A stretch of 64,000 nt of DNA. Origin: Calliopsis andreniformis (lineage: Eukaryota; Arthropoda; Insecta; Hymenoptera; Andrenidae). The stretch spans positions 124,001-188,000 of the forward strand of contig NW_027480596.1 in assembly GCF_051401765.1 (NCBI RefSeq), in the 5' to 3' direction. The stretch's first letter is position 1. The number at the start of each line of letters is the position of its first letter. The translations under genes and the position numbers were made by a program. The notes beneath the pieces were generated by a model. That model was given only the letters and a program-made list of their open reading frames with translations. It was not told the origin of the DNA and did not search any database. This document shows, piece by piece, positions 63,614 through 64,000 of this stretch.

Positions 63614-64000
63614 AACCCTCAATCCTCATTCCTCAAACCTCAATCCTCAACCCTCAGTCCTCATCCTCAATTCTCAATTCTCAATCCTCAATCCTCAATC
63701 CTCAATCTTCAATCCTCAATAATCAACCTCCAATCCTAGATCCTCAATCCCCAATCTTCAATCCTTAATCCTCAATCCTCAGTCATAAATCCTCAATCTT
63801 CAATACTCAATCGTCAATCCTCAGTCCTCAATCCTCAATCCTCAAACCACAATCCTCAATATTCAATCCTCATTACTCAACCTTCAATCCTCAATCCTCA
63901 ATCGACAATCTTCAATCCTCAATACTCAGTCTTCAATCCTCAATCCTCAATCCCCAATCCTCAATCCTCATTCCTCATTCCCCAAACCTCAATCCTCATT
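63235..64000. repeat. Copy of the first 766 bases at the window's right edge
   Basis: Aligns with 1-766 at a constant offset of 63,234 with a few base changes, for example CTCAAACCTCAATCC against CTCTAACCTCAACCC near 38-50, CTCAAACCACAATCC near 63,842, and CATTACTCAACC near 63,871. The match is cut by the window edge, so its true extent is unknown. Confidence 0.9.

Larger units (their letters stand above)
1..64000. repeat. Degenerate heptanucleotide satellite array, consensus CAATCCT
   Basis: Every part of the window reads as head-to-tail copies of CAATCCT or one-base variants of it (CTTCAAT, CAATACT, CAGTCCT, CATTCCT, CAAACCT, CAACCCT, CAATTCT, CAATCGT). The orientation never inverts. Occasional six-base or eight-base units shift the register, for example CTCAAC, CTCATC and CTCAATTTC contexts. 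The + strand has almost no G, so C/G asymmetry is extreme along the whole length. No stretch of 100 bp or more departs from the pattern, so there is no unique DNA to hold a gene. Satellite DNA of this kind is typical of eukaryotic heterochromatin. The host species and chromosomal position are not readable from the sequence. Confidence 0.98.
43641..64000. repeat. Satellite domain A3 (family A)
   Basis: From about 43.65 kb family B words stop and family A words resume until the window ends. Type-2 landmarks (CATGG) lie at 46023, 49301, 51151, 53944, 54619 and 55421, and an intermediate one at 58194. No complete type-1 landmark is present. The domain contains tandem duplications at 47.6-51.3 and 51.2-53.5 kb, several dispersed copies of A1 segments, and the divergent island at 57.8-58.2 kb. 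No genes are supported. Confidence 0.75.

Noticed and set aside
1..64000. CRISPR array
   Set aside because: Direct repeats are everywhere, but there is no alternation of 23-47-bp repeats with unique spacers, no leader and no cas gene.
1..64000. A new defence, secretion or biosynthetic system
   Set aside because: No coding capacity other than satellite-derived frames exists in the window, so no such system can be supported.
1..64000. Simple assembly or sequencing artefact for the whole window
   Set aside because: The layered pattern of shared private variants, nested duplications and mosaic domains is hard to produce artificially. Local copy number could still be wrong, most of all in the near-identical pair at 51.2-53.5 kb.

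Overview
The window is one uninterrupted block of satellite DNA. All 64 kb consist of a degenerate 7-bp tandem repeat, CAATCCT on the + strand (AGGATTG on the other), roughly 9,100 heptamers end to end. I see no gene, RNA gene, transposon, CRISPR array, promoter, terminator or unique-sequence stretch. An array of this size and layering points to a eukaryotic nuclear genome, in pericentromeric, subtelomeric or other heterochromatin. The species cannot be read from the sequence, and I see no bacterial, phage or plasmid features.

The many long open frames on the + strand are an arithmetic by-product. Three heptamers make 21 bp, so every forward frame of the perfect repeat reads the same stop-free seven-residue cycle (P-Q-S-S-I-L-N). 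The reverse strand meets TGA once per 21 bp in all frames. The frames start at chance ATGs (mostly CAATCCT changed to CAATGCT), end at chance stops, and their sequences in overlapping frames are versions of the same peptide. I annotate none as a gene.

The information lies in the pattern of variant heptamers, which forms a mosaic of two related families. Family A carries a 'type-2' landmark (core CATGGTTC) and blocks reading TCCTAGATCC. Family B carries a 'type-1' landmark (core AGTATTCGATACTCTAACC) and blocks reading TCCTGGATC. The layout is A1 at 1-14,505 (with B-type sequence near 1.6-2.7 and 13.4-14.5 kb), B1 at 14,506-19,430 (with an A-type insert near 16.7-17.25 kb), A2 at 19,431-22,950, B2 at 22,951-43,640 and A3 at 43,641-64,000. 

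Over this lie many segmental duplications, tandem and dispersed, from about 0.2 to 3.3 kb and often nearly identical. Copy-to-copy length differences are mostly whole heptamers (7, 14, 70, 147, 252 bp), as expected of unequal exchange or slippage in heptamer register. The least homogenised stretch is 57,790-58,240. It holds a unique third landmark and a copy intermediate between types 1 and 2, which suggests both landmark families share one ancestor. The two ends of the window (1-766 and 63,235-64,000) are copies of each other, so the array evidently continues beyond both edges.

Coordinates of duplication edges were read by eye and are good to about 10-30 bp, because the heptamer background blurs every junction.
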